Assembly: GCF_000520515.1 (NCBI RefSeq)
Contig: NZ_KI914759.1
Location: 104,183 to 168,182 of the forward strand
DNA length: 64,000 nt
From: Arthrobacter sp. H20
Lineage (GTDB): Bacteria > Actinomycetota > Actinomycetes > Actinomycetales > Micrococcaceae
Reading direction: 5' to 3'
Below the pieces are notes generated by a model, which searched no databases, was not told the origin of the DNA, and worked only from the letters and a program-made list of their open reading frames with translations. The position numbers and the translations under genes were made by a program. Below are positions 24,079-31,737 of this stretch, one piece after another; the stretch's first letter is position 1; every line of letters begins with the position of its first letter.

Positions 24079-24104
24079 TTACGCTACCCGGCGAACATTC
24101 TTGA
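23940..24104 (+). CDS. Possible small ORF coupled to a seven-codon leader
   Basis: ATG at 23920, 8 nt after AAGGAAGG, opens MERELSQ and stops at 23943. That stop overlaps a second ATG at 23940 (ATGA), which opens a 54-residue frame starting MITPSEYYRGMFSTQHGAG. The product matches nothing I recognise. It has no signal peptide or membrane helix, and its third-codon G+C is lower than in neighbouring genes. Its last 26 bp overlap the hydrolase gene tail to tail. It may be a genuine coupled micro-protein, an eroded gene end or chance; the ribosome-binding site is the main support. Confidence 0.25.
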   Translation: MITPSEYYRGMFSTQHGAGVWGSTSIVADGSDTVYGLCDPSHQALKLTLPGEHS

Positions 24105-25011
24105 ATACCGCGCGGGATTCGGGCAGCCACGGTAGCCCAACGAAGACGTGGAAGGCTCCCGGGTATTGGTGGAACTCGACGCCGTGTCCGACGTCGAGCA
24201 GCAACTTCTCGAACGCGATTGCATCCGCCATACAGATATCCGCGCTCCCCTGGTAGATGGAGACCGGTGGAAGCTTTGCCAAGGCTGCCGGGGTTGCAAA
24301 GACTGGGCTCAGGAGCTGGTGTTGAGGATCCTCTCGGCCGGCCCACCATTTCCCTGCCTCGACAGCACCCGGGACCGCCAGCATCGGATCGGCACGATCG
24401 TACTGTGGGATGTTGGGGTTGGTGCCGGTGATGTCCAGCCAGGGGGAGAACAGGATCAGCCGTCCTGGCCGCGGCAGGCCAAGCCCAGCGAGGTGCAGCG
24501 CCTGCCCCACCGCCAACCCGCCACCCGCCGAATCGCCGGCCAGCACGACGTCGTCGGCCCTGGTGGTGCGGAGTACCAGCTGATACACCGAAGCAAGATA
24601 GTCGTAGGCCTCCCGGAACGTGTGCTCGGGTGCCAGCCGATAGAGCGGCACGGTCACCGTGGCACCAGTTGCTTTGATGAGTGCGGCAATGATCCACCAG
24701 TGCGGTGAAACCAACTCATTGATGTAGGTGCCCCCATGGGTGTAGATGATGTGGCGGGTGGAAGCGCCTGACCGTGGACGCAAGGTCAGGGTGCGGACGC
24801 CGTCGACCTCGTAATCCTCAACAGTGCAGCGTCGCCGGAGCACACGGGTCAGAGCCGCCGGGGTGGGGTAGACGCGCTGTAGATACTGGCTCCGCATCCA
24901 CTCAAGCGAGGTGTAGTGCCGTTTGGTTGGCGTCAGGCGCAGGGCGGCGCTGACGAATCGCATGGGAATACTTGCTCGGCGTTCGGCGGCGGGGCGGAGA
25001 GTCGCAGTCAT
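24079..25011 (-). CDS. Alpha/beta hydrolase, hormone-sensitive lipase family
   Basis: The ATG at 25011 is preferred (310 residues) since the frame upstream to 25140 would overlap the divergent gene at 25065. The protein has the HSL oxyanion motif IIYTHGGTYINE (about 92-103), the nucleophile elbow VVLAGDSAGGGLAVG (Ser in GDSAG), and late Asp and His residues in QGSADICMADAI and YPGAFHVF. These proteins hydrolyse short acyl esters in the cytoplasm. The natural substrate is unknown. No Shine-Dalgarno is apparent before the ATG, so a leaderless transcript is possible. Confidence 0.87.
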   Translation of the reverse strand: MTATLRPAAERRASIPMRFVSAALRLTPTKRHYTSLEWMRSQYLQRVYPTPAALTRVLRRRCTVEDYEVDGVRTLTLRPRSGASTRHIIYTHGGTYINELVSPHWWIIAALIKATGATVTVPLYRLAPEHTFREAYDYLASVYQLVLRTTRADDVVLAGDSAGGGLAVGQALHLAGLGLPRPGRLILFSPWLDITGTNPNIPQYDRADPMLAVPGAVEAGKWWAGREDPQHQLLSPVFATPAALAKLPPVSIYQGSADICMADAIAFEKLLLDVGHGVEFHQYPGAFHVFVGLPWLPESRAVFKNVRRVA

Positions 25012-25064
25012 GGGATTAACAGTAGGGTCTGGCGGAGGCCTACTGTGCTCCCTAGGGTGAGAGG

Positions 25065-25697
25065 ATGGCAAACCCTCCTCACACCAGCCTCCAGCACAGC
25101 TGGCAGGGTGACGACGACCCCGATCGGCTCGACACCGCAACCATCAACCTTGAAACCGGCCGCCTCACCGCCCACGGCACCTCGAGGACCGCCGACTATG
25201 CGGTTAGTTGGGCTCTCGCGACGAAGCCGGGCTGGGTGACCCAACGGCTCACCGTAACGGTCCACGGGCAAGGGTGGAGCCGTCATCTGGAGCTGGTGAG
25301 ATCGGACGACGGCACCTGGTCCAGTGCTACGCATAGCTCAGGTGACACTCGTCTTCCCGCTCCGGGAATCACCGATCCCGACGGGCTTGCGGGTGCGCTG
25401 GACTGCGACCTGGGGCTGTGCCCGGTCACCAACACCATGCCTATTCTCCGGCTGAATCTGGTCTCCGGTGCCGCGGCTCCCGTGGATGAGACGGCACTGA
25501 CCATGGCCTGGGTTGAGGTACCGAGCCTCCGGGTAGTCCCCATCACGCAGGTCTATAGCCATGTGCGCGCCGCCCGCGGGGATAGTCCCGCCATGGTGCT
25601 GTACAGCTCGGGGAACGGCGGGTTCACTGCCGAACTCACAGTTGACGACGATGGAGTGGTGATTGACTATCCCGGGCTGGCGAAACGCATCCGATAG
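25065..25697 (+). CDS. Putative glycolipid-binding domain protein
   Basis: This 210-residue protein resembles the putative glycolipid-binding family (PF06475 type). Visible shared elements are Y-x-V-x-W near residue 46, the GWVTQRLTVTV strand, the DCDLGLCPVTNTMPILRLNL core (about 112-131), and the C-terminal FTAELTVDDDGVVIDYPGLAKR. The fold is a beta-rich barrel with no signal peptide or membrane helix, so it is probably cytoplasmic. Its ligand and pathway are not established. It is divergent from the hydrolase gene and shows no operon partner. Confidence 0.75.
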   Translation: MANPPHTSLQHSWQGDDDPDRLDTATINLETGRLTAHGTSRTADYAVSWALATKPGWVTQRLTVTVHGQGWSRHLELVRSDDGTWSSATHSSGDTRLPAPGITDPDGLAGALDCDLGLCPVTNTMPILRLNLVSGAAAPVDETALTMAWVEVPSLRVVPITQVYSHVRAARGDSPAMVLYSSGNGGFTAELTVDDDGVVIDYPGLAKRIR

Positions 25698-25802
25698 GCT
25701 CTGGCTACCTGGCCCACCCCCGGCAGGCGGTACTGGGTAAACTCGTTCTGGCCGGAAATGCATCTGGCGCAGACCACTCAGCACCCAGGACGCGAGGAGC
25801 CA

Positions 25803-26444
25803 ATGAACAACGAGTTCGACGTTGCCCTGATGATCGATCTGCTCGGGGTCTTCTTCTTCGCAGTCTCAGGATCGTTGCTGGCTGCACGCAAGGGTTTTGA
25901 CCTGGTGGGTTCGCTGCTGCTGGCATCGCTGGCTGGGCTGGGCGGGGGTGTGGCGCGGGACCTGATCATCGACACAGTTCCGGCAGCGTTCTCCAATCCT
26001 GGCTACCTGATCCCGCCGGTCCTCGCCACTGGCCTGGTCTATTTCCTGTTCTCCGGTGTGGAGCGGGTCAGTAAACTACTAGTGGTCTTCGACGCCGGAG
26101 GCCTGGGCCTGTTCTGCATCACGGGAACGGTGAAGGCGTTGGAATTCGGGCTTCACCCGGTGGCGGGCATCCTCCTGGGGGTAACCACGGCGGTAGGCGG
26201 CGGGCTCCTGCGCGATGTGGTGGCCAACGAGGTGCCCCAACTGTTCGATCCCCGGGACATCTATGCCCTTCCCGCGATGCTCGGGGCGGTGCTGACCACC
26301 CTCCTCGTCACTAACGGCTGGTTCAATGTGGTCACCGGAGCCGTCATCGCCACCCTCGTCTTTACCCTGCGTGTTCTCGCCTGGCGGTACAGCTGGCGTG
26401 CGCCCTTGGCGGTCCTGGGATGGAAGCGCTCGGGCACTGCATAG
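25803..26444 (+). CDS. TRIC-like cation channel family protein (UPF0126)
   Basis: The 213-residue protein starts at ATG 25803 with GAGGAG 3-4 nt before the start region; an in-frame ATG at 25758 lacks this. Seven hydrophobic helices are arranged as two three-helix repeats plus one. Each repeat carries the family's GGG-x-x-RD motif: GLGGGVARDLII (about 39-50) and AVGGGLLRDVVANEVP (about 123-138). Bacterial homologues form trimeric membrane channels for monovalent cations. The physiological role here is unknown. It is transcribed ahead of the SUKH-like gene, with a small GC-rich hairpin near 26449-26463 between them. Confidence 0.87.
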   Translation: MNNEFDVALMIDLLGVFFFAVSGSLLAARKGFDLVGSLLLASLAGLGGGVARDLIIDTVPAAFSNPGYLIPPVLATGLVYFLFSGVERVSKLLVVFDAGGLGLFCITGTVKALEFGLHPVAGILLGVTTAVGGGLLRDVVANEVPQLFDPRDIYALPAMLGAVLTTLLVTNGWFNVVTGAVIATLVFTLRVLAWRYSWRAPLAVLGWKRSGTA

Positions 26445-26504
26445 TCCACCCCACGGTGGGGGCTAGGATGGAAGTATTCCCCAACCCCACCCCTGGAGTT
26501 CCAA

Positions 26505-26933
26505 GTGACTGAGCTATTCCTGGACAAATTCCGTGCCCTGGTTCCGGCCTACTTCGATGACCAGTGGTCGGCGGAGGATGGCCTGTCTAAAGAAGAACTC
26601 CAGGACCTCATGGAGGGCCAGAACTTTGACCTTCCACTTGCCCTGCGCGATTTCTATCTCGCTGTCGGAGCCGTCGAAGACATCATGGAGGCCTACCATT
26701 TCTTTTGGGACCCCGACGAGCTGACCATCGAGGATGGACACCTCCTCTTCCTCGAAGACGAAGAGGAAAAGTACACCTGGGGAATCCGCATGGATCAGCT
26801 GGATGTCCCGGATCCCATCATCTGGCGTCGCAACAATGCCCGAGGCACCTGGAAAAGCGAAGAGGGCACGTTCAGCGAATACGTTCTCGACATGTTCGAG
26901 TGGGTGTTCGAGGAAGACGCGGACGAGGAGTGA
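26505..26933 (+). CDS. SMI1/KNR4 (SUKH)-like small acidic protein
   Basis: This is a GTG-started, 142-residue, strongly acidic protein. The motif LPLALRDFYLAVG (about 43-55), followed by an aromatic-rich beta segment (FFWDPDELTIEDGHLLFLEDEEEKYTWGI) and a C-terminal helix (FSEYVLDMFEWVFEED), fits the SUKH fold. SUKH proteins often serve as immunity proteins against contact-dependent toxins, but stand-alone members of other function exist. No toxin or polymorphic-toxin locus is nearby. The end of the gene overlaps the HIT gene start by 4 bp (GTGA), so the two are translationally coupled. Confidence 0.65.
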   Translation: MTELFLDKFRALVPAYFDDQWSAEDGLSKEELQDLMEGQNFDLPLALRDFYLAVGAVEDIMEAYHFFWDPDELTIEDGHLLFLEDEEEKYTWGIRMDQLDVPDPIIWRRNNARGTWKSEEGTFSEYVLDMFEWVFEEDADEE

Positions 26934-27400
26934 CCGAGTGGGTGCGGCACGCGCCTGACGATTACCGGTGCCCCTTCTGCGACCTCGCCGCCGGGGAGTT
27001 CCTGGATCCAAAAAATCTGTGCGAGCCCGGCGATTTGATTTACTCAGACGACTTGGTGTTGGCGTTTATCGCCTCTCACGGCTTCGACCCGCACCCCGGC
27101 CACGTGTTAGTGACCCCCCGGGCCCACTTCGAGTTGCTCTACGAGCTGCCCGACGACGTCGCCGCCCGGATCATGACCGTCACCCGCGATATGGCGGTCG
27201 CCATCAAGCGGGCCTGGTCTCCTGACGGCATCTCCACCCGCCAGCACAATGAGCCTGCTGGCAGCCAACATGTCTGGCACTACCACCAGCATGTCCTCCC
27301 CCGCTGGCACGACGACGGCTTCTACTTCACCCCGAAGCGGCCCGTCGTTGATCCTGCGGTGCGGGCCAGAAAGGCAGCCGAGCTGCGTGCCTACCTGTAG
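26930..27400 (+). CDS. HIT-family nucleotide-binding/hydrolase protein
   Basis: The product has 156 residues from GTG 26930, which overlaps the upstream TGA stop. The catalytic histidine triad is HVWHYHQHV (H117, H119, H121). An N-terminal CPFC motif (C14, C17) with H50 suggests a structural zinc site as in other HIT proteins. HIT enzymes hydrolyse dinucleotide or nucleotide-adduct phosphates in the cytoplasm. Coupling to a SUKH-like gene is unusual but gives no clear functional clue. The first copy of the ~100-bp palindromic repeat begins 22 bp after the stop. Confidence 0.9.
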   Translation: MTEWVRHAPDDYRCPFCDLAAGEFLDPKNLCEPGDLIYSDDLVLAFIASHGFDPHPGHVLVTPRAHFELLYELPDDVAARIMTVTRDMAVAIKRAWSPDGISTRQHNEPAGSQHVWHYHQHVLPRWHDDGFYFTPKRPVVDPAVRARKAAELRAYL

Positions 27401-27421
27401 CGTGCACATCCTGTCCTTGCA

Positions 27422-27524
27422 GCGTGTAGGTTTCCCCGGGTTGTGGGGCCAGTTCAGCGCGTTTAGCCCCGACACGCCAATCAATCGCCTGTTCCGGGAC
27501 CAGAATCTGGGGAAACCTGCACGC
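27422..27524 (+). repeat. ~100-bp palindromic repeat, copy 1
   Basis: The outer arms GCGTGTAGGTTTCCCC (27422-27437) and GGGGAAACCTGCACGC (27509-27524) are complementary at 15 of 16 positions. A weaker inner pair is GCGCGTT/ACACGC. The loop aligns with copies at 38148 and 39192 in the same orientation. It separates the HIT gene from the sugar-acid cluster. Confidence 0.85.
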
Positions 27525-27584
27525 CCGCCAGCGGACTGACGTGCCGGATTGCGTCGCTCCCCGGCAGTCATCATCCAAAGACAA

Positions 27585-27647
27585 GGTTTTGAAAACCCAT
27601 TGTGATTTGACACAATCGTGATATAGGATTTCATCAATTCCTATATT
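27585..27647. promoter_or_regulatory. Cluster promoter/operator region with three stacked palindromes
   Basis: Within 63 bp lie GGTTTT-g-AAAACC (27585-27597), ATTGTG-N6-CACAAT (27599-27616) and ATATAGGA-N10-TCCTATAT (27621-27628, 27639-27646). A consensus -35 hexamer TTGACA (27607-27612) overlaps the middle palindrome. They precede the first gene of the sugar-acid cluster and are the likely site for its GntR/FadR-type regulator. Promoter -10 placement is uncertain. Confidence 0.6.
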
Positions 27648-27662
27648 GAAGGGTATTCAACG

Positions 27663-28706
27663 TTGCAGACCCGTCCGACCTTCTCTGTTCCAGATCTTCG
27701 CCAGCTTGCGGCCGTAGCTCTCGAGTGCTGTAACGTCCCACGGACCGACGCCAAACTGACTGCTCGCTCGTTGGTCCAGGCGGACCAGCGCGGCATTCAC
27801 TCCCACGGTTTACTCCGCCTCCCCCTTTATGTCGAGGCCCTTCGGCTCGGCGGGATCAACCCGCGGCCAAACCTGTCGTACTCATCCAAGGCGGATTCAG
27901 TGGCCATCCTCGACGCTGACGCTGCGCTCGGCCAGGTTGCTATGCAGTCGGCAGTTGACAAAGTCATCGAGATCGGTCAAATCCATGGGATCTCTGCGGT
28001 CGCCGTTCAGAACAGCAGTCATTACGGAGCTGGAGCGTTCTGGAGCGATCAGCTAGCGGCGGCCGGGTTCCTTTCCTTCATCACGTCCTCCACCGGACCG
28101 GTGGTCGCGCCTCATGGAGGAACGACGAAGGTTTTGGGAACGAATCCGCTGACGCTTGGGGCACCTGGCTCGTCGGGCTGGCCACTCACGGCTGACCTCG
28201 CTACCAGCAATGGGGCTTACGGCAAGGTGATCGCAGCGCGAAATGAAGGTCAACAACTTCCCGAAGGCTGGGCTGTCGACACCGACGGCAACCCCACCAC
28301 TGATCCAGAAGCAGCCGCAGCAGGCTCCATGATCCCGTTCGGCGACCACAAAGGTTCGGCTGTCTCGGTCCTTCTGGAGGCATTCGCCTCGTCTCTGACC
28401 GATGCTACCTACGCATACGAAACCATCGATATCTGGTCCAACCCAGCATCCCTAATGAACAACGGCCACCTCGTCATCGGGATAAACACCGACGCATTCG
28501 CCGGACGTTCCCACACCGAAGCCCGGGTTGCTGATCTGCAAAAGCGGGTCCGAGACTCCGGTCCGGCCGAGCGCACAGTGCAGGCCCCCGGCGACCCCGA
28601 ACATGCACTGGAAATGGGTGCCACCTCGTCCGTGCACCTGCCCAACTCCACGGCAGACCAGCTGCGTCAGCTCGCACATGAACTTTCTATCCCAACCAAT
28701 TTGTGA
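27663..28706 (+). CDS. Ldh-family NAD(P)-dependent oxidoreductase
   Basis: This 347-residue malate/L-lactate dehydrogenase-type protein (YiaK/YlbC family) has a TTG start at 27663 with GAAGGG about 9 nt upstream. Family features include RGIHSHGLLRLPLYVEALRLGG (about 43-64, containing the catalytic His of SHG), VQNSSHYGAGAFW and GDHKGSAVSVLLEAFAS. Enzymes of this fold reduce or oxidise 2-oxo/2-hydroxy acids such as ureidoglycolate, diketogulonate or lactate. It is first in the cluster, before the TRAP transporter, as yiaK is in other sugar-acid operons. Its likely substrate is an intermediate or product (lactate) of the pathway; this is inferred. Confidence 0.87.
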   Translation: MQTRPTFSVPDLRQLAAVALECCNVPRTDAKLTARSLVQADQRGIHSHGLLRLPLYVEALRLGGINPRPNLSYSSKADSVAILDADAALGQVAMQSAVDKVIEIGQIHGISAVAVQNSSHYGAGAFWSDQLAAAGFLSFITSSTGPVVAPHGGTTKVLGTNPLTLGAPGSSGWPLTADLATSNGAYGKVIAARNEGQQLPEGWAVDTDGNPTTDPEAAAAGSMIPFGDHKGSAVSVLLEAFASSLTDATYAYETIDIWSNPASLMNNGHLVIGINTDAFAGRSHTEARVADLQKRVRDSGPAERTVQAPGDPEHALEMGATSSVHLPNSTADQLRQLAHELSIPTNL

Positions 28707-28769
28707 ACATTCACCCTTCGACAGCACCTATCCCTAACAACTGAAACACTCCCGGAAGGAACTCCAGCA

Positions 28770-29807
28770 ATGAAGCTCGAAAACTCCACCACGTCCAGCC
28801 GTCGTCGTTCCACCACCGCGATCGGTCTCGCCGCCAGCGCAGCTCTCCTGTTGTCAGGCTGCAACGTCGGCACACCCGTGGACCGCGATGAGGTGGGCCA
28901 GGCCGACACCGATGCCAAAACCCTGCGTCTCGCCCATGTCTACGAGGCCGGGCATCCAGTAGAAGAGTGTGGCGTCGCAACCCTCAAGGAGGAACTCGAG
29001 GGTAGCGGACTTCAGATCGAAAGCTTCCCAGCCGCGCAGCTCGGCAACGAATCCGAGTCCCTCGAGCAGGTGGCCTCAGGCGCACTGGATATGGCAATCG
29101 CCGGCCCATCGTTCCTAGGCGTGTGGGAAGAGGACGCGGCCGTACTTGACGGGGCCTACCTGTTTGAGGACGTCGACCACTTCGAGGAAACCGTTGAGGG
29201 GGAGGCCATGGCGACCGTCTTCGACGGCCTCTACGAAAGCTCCGATATTCGTGTCCTCTCAAGCTGGTACTACGGCACACGCCACGTCACCGCCAACAAG
29301 AAGATCAGCACGTCTGCCGACTTCGATGGTCTGAAGATCCGCACTCCTAACGCGCCGCTCTACCTCGAGAACGTCGCAGCTATGGGCGGTACCGCCACGC
29401 CAATGGCCCTGGATGAGGTTTACCTTGCCCTGCAACAGGGGGTTATCGACGCCCAGGAAAACCCAATTCCCACCATCTCTACAGCCAAGTTCAACGAGGT
29501 TCAGGACTACATCAACCTCACCGGACACATGGTTCAGGGAGTCATGATTACAACCGGCCGCACCGTTTATGAGGGATTGACCGATGAGGAGCGTGAAGCG
29601 CTCGACAGCGCGATGGCTGTCGCCGCAGATGACACCCGGGTGTGCATCGAGGAGCAGGAAGAAGGCATTCTCGACGAGTGGCGTGCGGGCGACGGCATCC
29701 AGGTGAACGACGACGTCGACCGGCAGTCTTTTGCTGCCGCTGCCGAGGAAGCAATGCTGCAACAGCCTTGGGGTGAGCTGTACCGGGAAATCAAGGGTGC
29801 CCGGTGA
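28770..29807 (+). CDS. TRAP transporter substrate-binding lipoprotein (DctP family)
   Basis: This 345-residue protein has a lipoprotein signal whose lipobox LLSGC places the lipidated cysteine at 31. A DctP solute-binding domain covers the remainder (LRLAHVYEAGHPVEECGVATLKEELE ... GLKIRTPNAPLYLENVAAMGGTATPMALDEVYLALQQGVIDAQENPIPTI). The conserved Arg in KIRTP (about residue 192) is the carboxylate anchor in this family, so the ligand should be an organic or sugar acid. It stands first in a coupled P-Q-M gene order and delivers substrate to the DctQM membrane unit. Confidence 0.93.
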   Translation: MKLENSTTSSRRRSTTAIGLAASAALLLSGCNVGTPVDRDEVGQADTDAKTLRLAHVYEAGHPVEECGVATLKEELEGSGLQIESFPAAQLGNESESLEQVASGALDMAIAGPSFLGVWEEDAAVLDGAYLFEDVDHFEETVEGEAMATVFDGLYESSDIRVLSSWYYGTRHVTANKKISTSADFDGLKIRTPNAPLYLENVAAMGGTATPMALDEVYLALQQGVIDAQENPIPTISTAKFNEVQDYINLTGHMVQGVMITTGRTVYEGLTDEEREALDSAMAVAADDTRVCIEEQEEGILDEWRAGDGIQVNDDVDRQSFAAAAEEAMLQQPWGELYREIKGAR

Positions 29808-30415
29808 GTTCAGACTCATCGAGGGCCGACGCCAGCAACGAAAACAACATTGCCACGGGCGCCCACGTTCCACACGAACCGGATCTACCGGACTTCGCTG
29901 AACAACGCAGCCGACTCTACCGGGGGCTCGTCAATGTTGAAAGGATCGCATGTTGCACGCTTCTTGTGTCATTGCTCGGGTTGATCATGCTGCAGGTGGT
30001 CAGCCGTTATGTCTTCAATACACCGTTCAGCTGGACTGAAGAACTGGCTCGGTTCATGCTGCTCTGGTTCACGTTCGTTTCCGCCGGTTTTGTCATGGCA
30101 CGGCGTATTCATATCGCCGTCGACCTCCTGGCTAGCAAGCTGGGTCGGAAAGCGACCATCGTGTTGGATACGTTCGCCCTCATAGTGGTCCTTGCCACCG
30201 CGGGAGTACTGGCCGTAGCGGGAGCCGAGTTTGCTGCTGGCGCCAATCGGCTTCTCGCTCCCGCAACGGGTCTGCCGATGAGTGTGGTCTACTTTGCCGC
30301 CGTCACCGGATTTGCGCTCATCTTCATGCACGCTGCCCTGCACATCTTCCTCAACATCCGCTACCCAGAGGTTGTCCCTGATGCAATGGAAAATCTCGAA
30401 CGGGAAGCGGTCTAG
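29804..30415 (+). CDS. TRAP transporter small membrane subunit (DctQ)
   Basis: This 203-residue protein starts at GTG 29804, overlapping the DctP stop by 4 bp. After a cytoplasmic, acidic N-terminal extension of about 45 residues come four membrane helices with the DctQ signature VVSRYVFNTPFSWTEELARFMLLWFTFVSAGFVMARRIHIAVD. DctQ forms the membrane complex with DctM and helps dock the binding protein. The N-terminal extension is longer than in many DctQ proteins. Sodium-coupled import is typical of TRAP systems. Confidence 0.9.
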   Translation: MSSDSSRADASNENNIATGAHVPHEPDLPDFAEQRSRLYRGLVNVERIACCTLLVSLLGLIMLQVVSRYVFNTPFSWTEELARFMLLWFTFVSAGFVMARRIHIAVDLLASKLGRKATIVLDTFALIVVLATAGVLAVAGAEFAAGANRLLAPATGLPMSVVYFAAVTGFALIFMHAALHIFLNIRYPEVVPDAMENLEREAV

Positions 30416-30423
30416 GACACAAT

Positions 30424-31704
30424 ATGACCCTTCTCATCATGATCATCGCGTTGCTGGCGCTACTCGCTCTCCGCGTGCCAGTCTCCTTTGCCTTGCTCAT
30501 CCCCTCAGTCGCCTACGTCATCATGGACCCGACTGCGCGGATCGGCACGGCGGTCCAGCAGACCGTTTCCGGGGTCGACAGCTTTGCCATCCTCGCCGTT
30601 CCCATGTTCATCCTGCTAGGAAACCTCGCCAACGTATCCGGAGTGACTGACAAGCTCTATGACGCCGCCGTGGCCGGTATCGGTCACCTCCGCGGCAGCC
30701 TCGGCTACGTCAACGTGGCCACCAGCTTCGGCTTCTCCTGGATGAGTGGTGCCGCTATAGCCGATGCCGCTGCCATGGGGCGGGTACAAGTCCCGGCAAT
30801 GGTCCAGCGAGGCTACTCCCGTGAATTTGCCTTGGGCGTGACCGGCGCCTCGAGCCTCATAGCGCCCATGATCCCGCCCAGTATCCCGGCTGTCATCTAC
30901 GCAGTCACCGCCGGAGTTTCAGTAGGTGCCCTATTTATGGCTGGGATCCTGCCCGCATTGGTGCTGGTGACGGCCCTATGCCTCACGGTCTGGATTCTCA
31001 TGAGGAAGCAGAACCATCTGCGGTTCCCGAAATCGACCTGGAAAGTGCGGGGCCGCACCACCCTGGCGGCGCTTCCCGCGATGGGGTCAGCGGTTGTCAT
31101 CCTGGGTGGAATCCTCAGCGGTGTCTTCACGCCCACAGAGGCGAGCGGGATTGGCGTCGTCTATATCCTTATCCTTGCCATCGTGTACCGCGCACTAACC
31201 TGGCGGAAAATGTACCGCACCCTGTTGACGACTGTTGAAACCTCCGGCTCAGTGCTATTGATCGTAGCTGCCGCTGCACTGTTCGGGTGGGTTCTTGCCC
31301 GTGAACAGGCGCCGCAGGTTGCAGCAAACCTGATTCTGCAGATCACCGACCAGCCAATCGTGTTCCTGATTCTGGTCAACATCCTGCTCCTGATTGTGGG
31401 CTGCGTCCTGGAACCCACAGCGGCGATCCTGATCCTCGTGCCAGTGTTGCTGCCAGTCGCCGAGACCTTCGGTATCGACCCAGTTCATCTCGGCATCATG
31501 GTGATCTTCAACCTTCTCATCGGATTGATCACACCCCCTGTTGGGCTCGTGCTCTTCGTTCTATCGAGCGTGACCCGAACGCCCGTGCCATCGGTCATCA
31601 AAGGCATCCTCCCGTTCTTCGTCCCGATGGTCGCCACCCTGTTGGTCATCACCTTCGTACCGGCCCTCACAGTCGGCTTACCCACACTATTGGGCTTCCT
31701 CTAG
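30424..31704 (+). CDS. TRAP transporter large permease subunit (DctM)
   Basis: This 426-residue membrane protein has about 12 helices and the standard TRAP large-subunit motifs: FAILAVPMFILLGNLANVSGVTDKLYD, SGAAIADAAAMGRVQVPAM and GASSLIAPMIPPSIPAVIYAV, followed by the second repeat ending NLLIGLITPPVGLVLFVLSSVT. Length is normal for DctM. It begins 8 bp after the DctQ stop. Together with DctP and DctQ it forms a complete high-affinity organic/sugar-acid importer for the adjacent catabolic genes. Presence of an acid importer and absence of a sugar dehydrogenase or lactonase suggests the cell takes up the acid itself. Confidence 0.93.
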   Translation: MTLLIMIIALLALLALRVPVSFALLIPSVAYVIMDPTARIGTAVQQTVSGVDSFAILAVPMFILLGNLANVSGVTDKLYDAAVAGIGHLRGSLGYVNVATSFGFSWMSGAAIADAAAMGRVQVPAMVQRGYSREFALGVTGASSLIAPMIPPSIPAVIYAVTAGVSVGALFMAGILPALVLVTALCLTVWILMRKQNHLRFPKSTWKVRGRTTLAALPAMGSAVVILGGILSGVFTPTEASGIGVVYILILAIVYRALTWRKMYRTLLTTVETSGSVLLIVAAAALFGWVLAREQAPQVAANLILQITDQPIVFLILVNILLLIVGCVLEPTAAILILVPVLLPVAETFGIDPVHLGIMVIFNLLIGLITPPVGLVLFVLSSVTRTPVPSVIKGILPFFVPMVATLLVITFVPALTVGLPTLLGFL

Positions 31705-31737
31705 CCCCCTCCCCCACCTGAATTTCTAGGAGTTCCA

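Noticed and set aside
24079-25140. Longer start for the alpha/beta hydrolase at 25140
   Set aside because: It would overlap the divergent glycolipid-binding-like gene by 76 bp and add a low-complexity Arg/Pro/Ser segment unlike the family.
26505-26933. Immunity gene of a contact-dependent toxin locus
   Set aside because: No toxin, secretion or polymorphic-toxin gene is seen on either side, and the gene is coupled to a HIT enzyme.
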